From the NCBI RefSeq assembly GCF_000247815.1, contig NC_021677.1, positions 7,394,447 through 7,458,446 of the forward strand: a stretch of 64,000 nt of DNA, written 5' to 3'. The position numbers and the translations under genes are program-made. Below, piece after piece: positions 59,399 through 64,000 of the stretch. Below the pieces are notes generated by a model. The model was not told where the DNA came from. It did no database searches and worked only from the letters and a program-made list of their open reading frames with translations. This stretch comes from Ficedula albicollis (Eukaryota; Chordata; Aves; Passeriformes; Muscicapidae). The number at the start of each line of letters is the position of its first letter. The first letter of the stretch is position 1.

Positions 59399-60195
59399 TA
59401 GTAACAGTGACACTAAAAGGGACTGGACATTTGTTTCAAGAAGACTTGATTTCATTTCAGCCTCTCTCAGGAGTTTGGCCACGACATCTCTGAGCTGTGA
59501 GAGCCTTCTGGGACTGGTGGAGAAGGTTCTCAGAAAGCTGTTGCCAAGATGGCCTAAAGAGGAGACCAAGGCTTGCTGTTTTCACCTGATCACAACAGGT
59601 AATTCTGAATGTTCCTCATCTTTTAAATAAATGTACCATTTTGCCTGCCTGTATCATGGGATATCTGTATCAATATTTAATCAGATAAAATCTGGTCAAG
59701 GACAGAAGTCCCTTCAACATAAAAAGTTTAGTGTGAAGTGACAGATCAATTTTGTGATTATCCTGAATAAAGGTTGAGTATGTGTTAAATTAGGACCTAA
59801 AACCAAAATTCTAGTTGTACTTTTAATGCATCTGTATTTCTAAATAGGTTCTTTCAGAGGGACATGTCTGTGTTTTGGCAGATGAGGGTCACAAACTCAC
59901 ATGGCTCCACACAGACACAAACCTGTCAGGATGGCTCATCTCTCCAAATTTGATTTTATAGACAAGGGAGACAGAAAAAGGCAGGATTTTAGGTGAGAAG
60001 TGAGAGTGGAAACCTGTTGAAAGGAGCATTGTTAAAACATGCTGGGAAATTTTAAAAAGGAAAAGCCAACAAACATGGATGCCATGGACTGAGACTGAAA
60101 GCCATGACATGGCCTTGCAGATCCTTGTGGCTCCTTGGATTCAGTCCTTGGTGCGACACACAGCCCTGCACCCTCCTGGCTGTGCTGGCCACAAG
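58827..60195. other. Intergenic with a 47-nt T run, no gene seen
   Basis: AT-rich. T run at 59351-59397 precedes an open stretch to about 59599 that has a donor-like ACAG|GTAATT, but no protein family is recognised. Confidence 0.6.
59351..59397 (+). repeat. 47-nt T homopolymer
   Basis: Uninterrupted T from 59351 to 59397, followed by GTAGTAACAG. Confidence 0.95.
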
Positions 60196-60271
60196 GATGT
60201 CACCCGTGGGACACTGTCACCCGTGTCACCCATGGGACACTGTCAGGTATTCCCGGGGCTCTCTGAAGCTG

Positions 60272-64000
<3,729 letters not shown>

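Noticed and set aside
59398..59599. Exon-like open stretch between a T run ending in GTAG and a GTAATT donor
   Set aside because: The T run and donor could be chance; no matching protein family and no partner exon was recognised.

Overview
This is vertebrate nuclear DNA, almost certainly from a bird. The coding exons are multi-exon eukaryotic exons with GT-AG junctions. The interspersed repeats carry the 3' ends of CR1 LINEs, the dominant avian retroposon. The one recognisable protein is a bird-like FGF3. There are no operons, tRNAs, rRNAs or CRISPR arrays. About 50 kb of the 64 kb is AT-rich non-coding sequence.

Layout. 1-35662 is an AT-rich intergenic desert. It holds CR1 fragments, short two-copy tandem duplications, a perfect 1085-bp tandem duplication (21256-23425), a (GGAA)n/(GAAA)n stretch with a 43-N assembly gap, and an anomalous 826-nt G homopolymer. 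35663-38700 has a different texture, with more CpG and many homeodomain-type TAAT sites. It looks like FGF3 upstream regulatory DNA and is broken up by two more G runs. 38700-40720 is a CpG-rich island covering the FGF3 promoter, exon 1 and the start of intron 1. FGF3 lies on the + strand with coding exons 39512-39761, 41760-41863 and 44869-45201, followed by a 3' UTR with an AATAAA at 45881. 45906-64000 is again non-coding, with CR1 fragments, a small 29-bp minisatellite and a 669-nt G run.

FGF3 is a secreted fibroblast growth factor used in inner-ear, hindbrain, pharyngeal and limb development. The conceptual protein is 228 residues and appears intact: signal peptide, beta-trefoil FGF core, complete FGF family signature across the exon 2/3 junction, and a basic C-terminus. 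In other vertebrates its neighbours are ANO1 on the 5' side and FGF4/FGF19/CCND1 on the 3' side. I recognise no exon of any of these here.

The most unusual points are the five long G homopolymers, all on the + strand and probably assembly or sequencing artefacts; the perfect 1085-bp duplication; a recurring class of 53-75-bp two-copy tandem duplications; and a chained pair of upstream ORFs in front of FGF3, the second of which overlaps its start codon. I found no convincing evidence of a new protein system.
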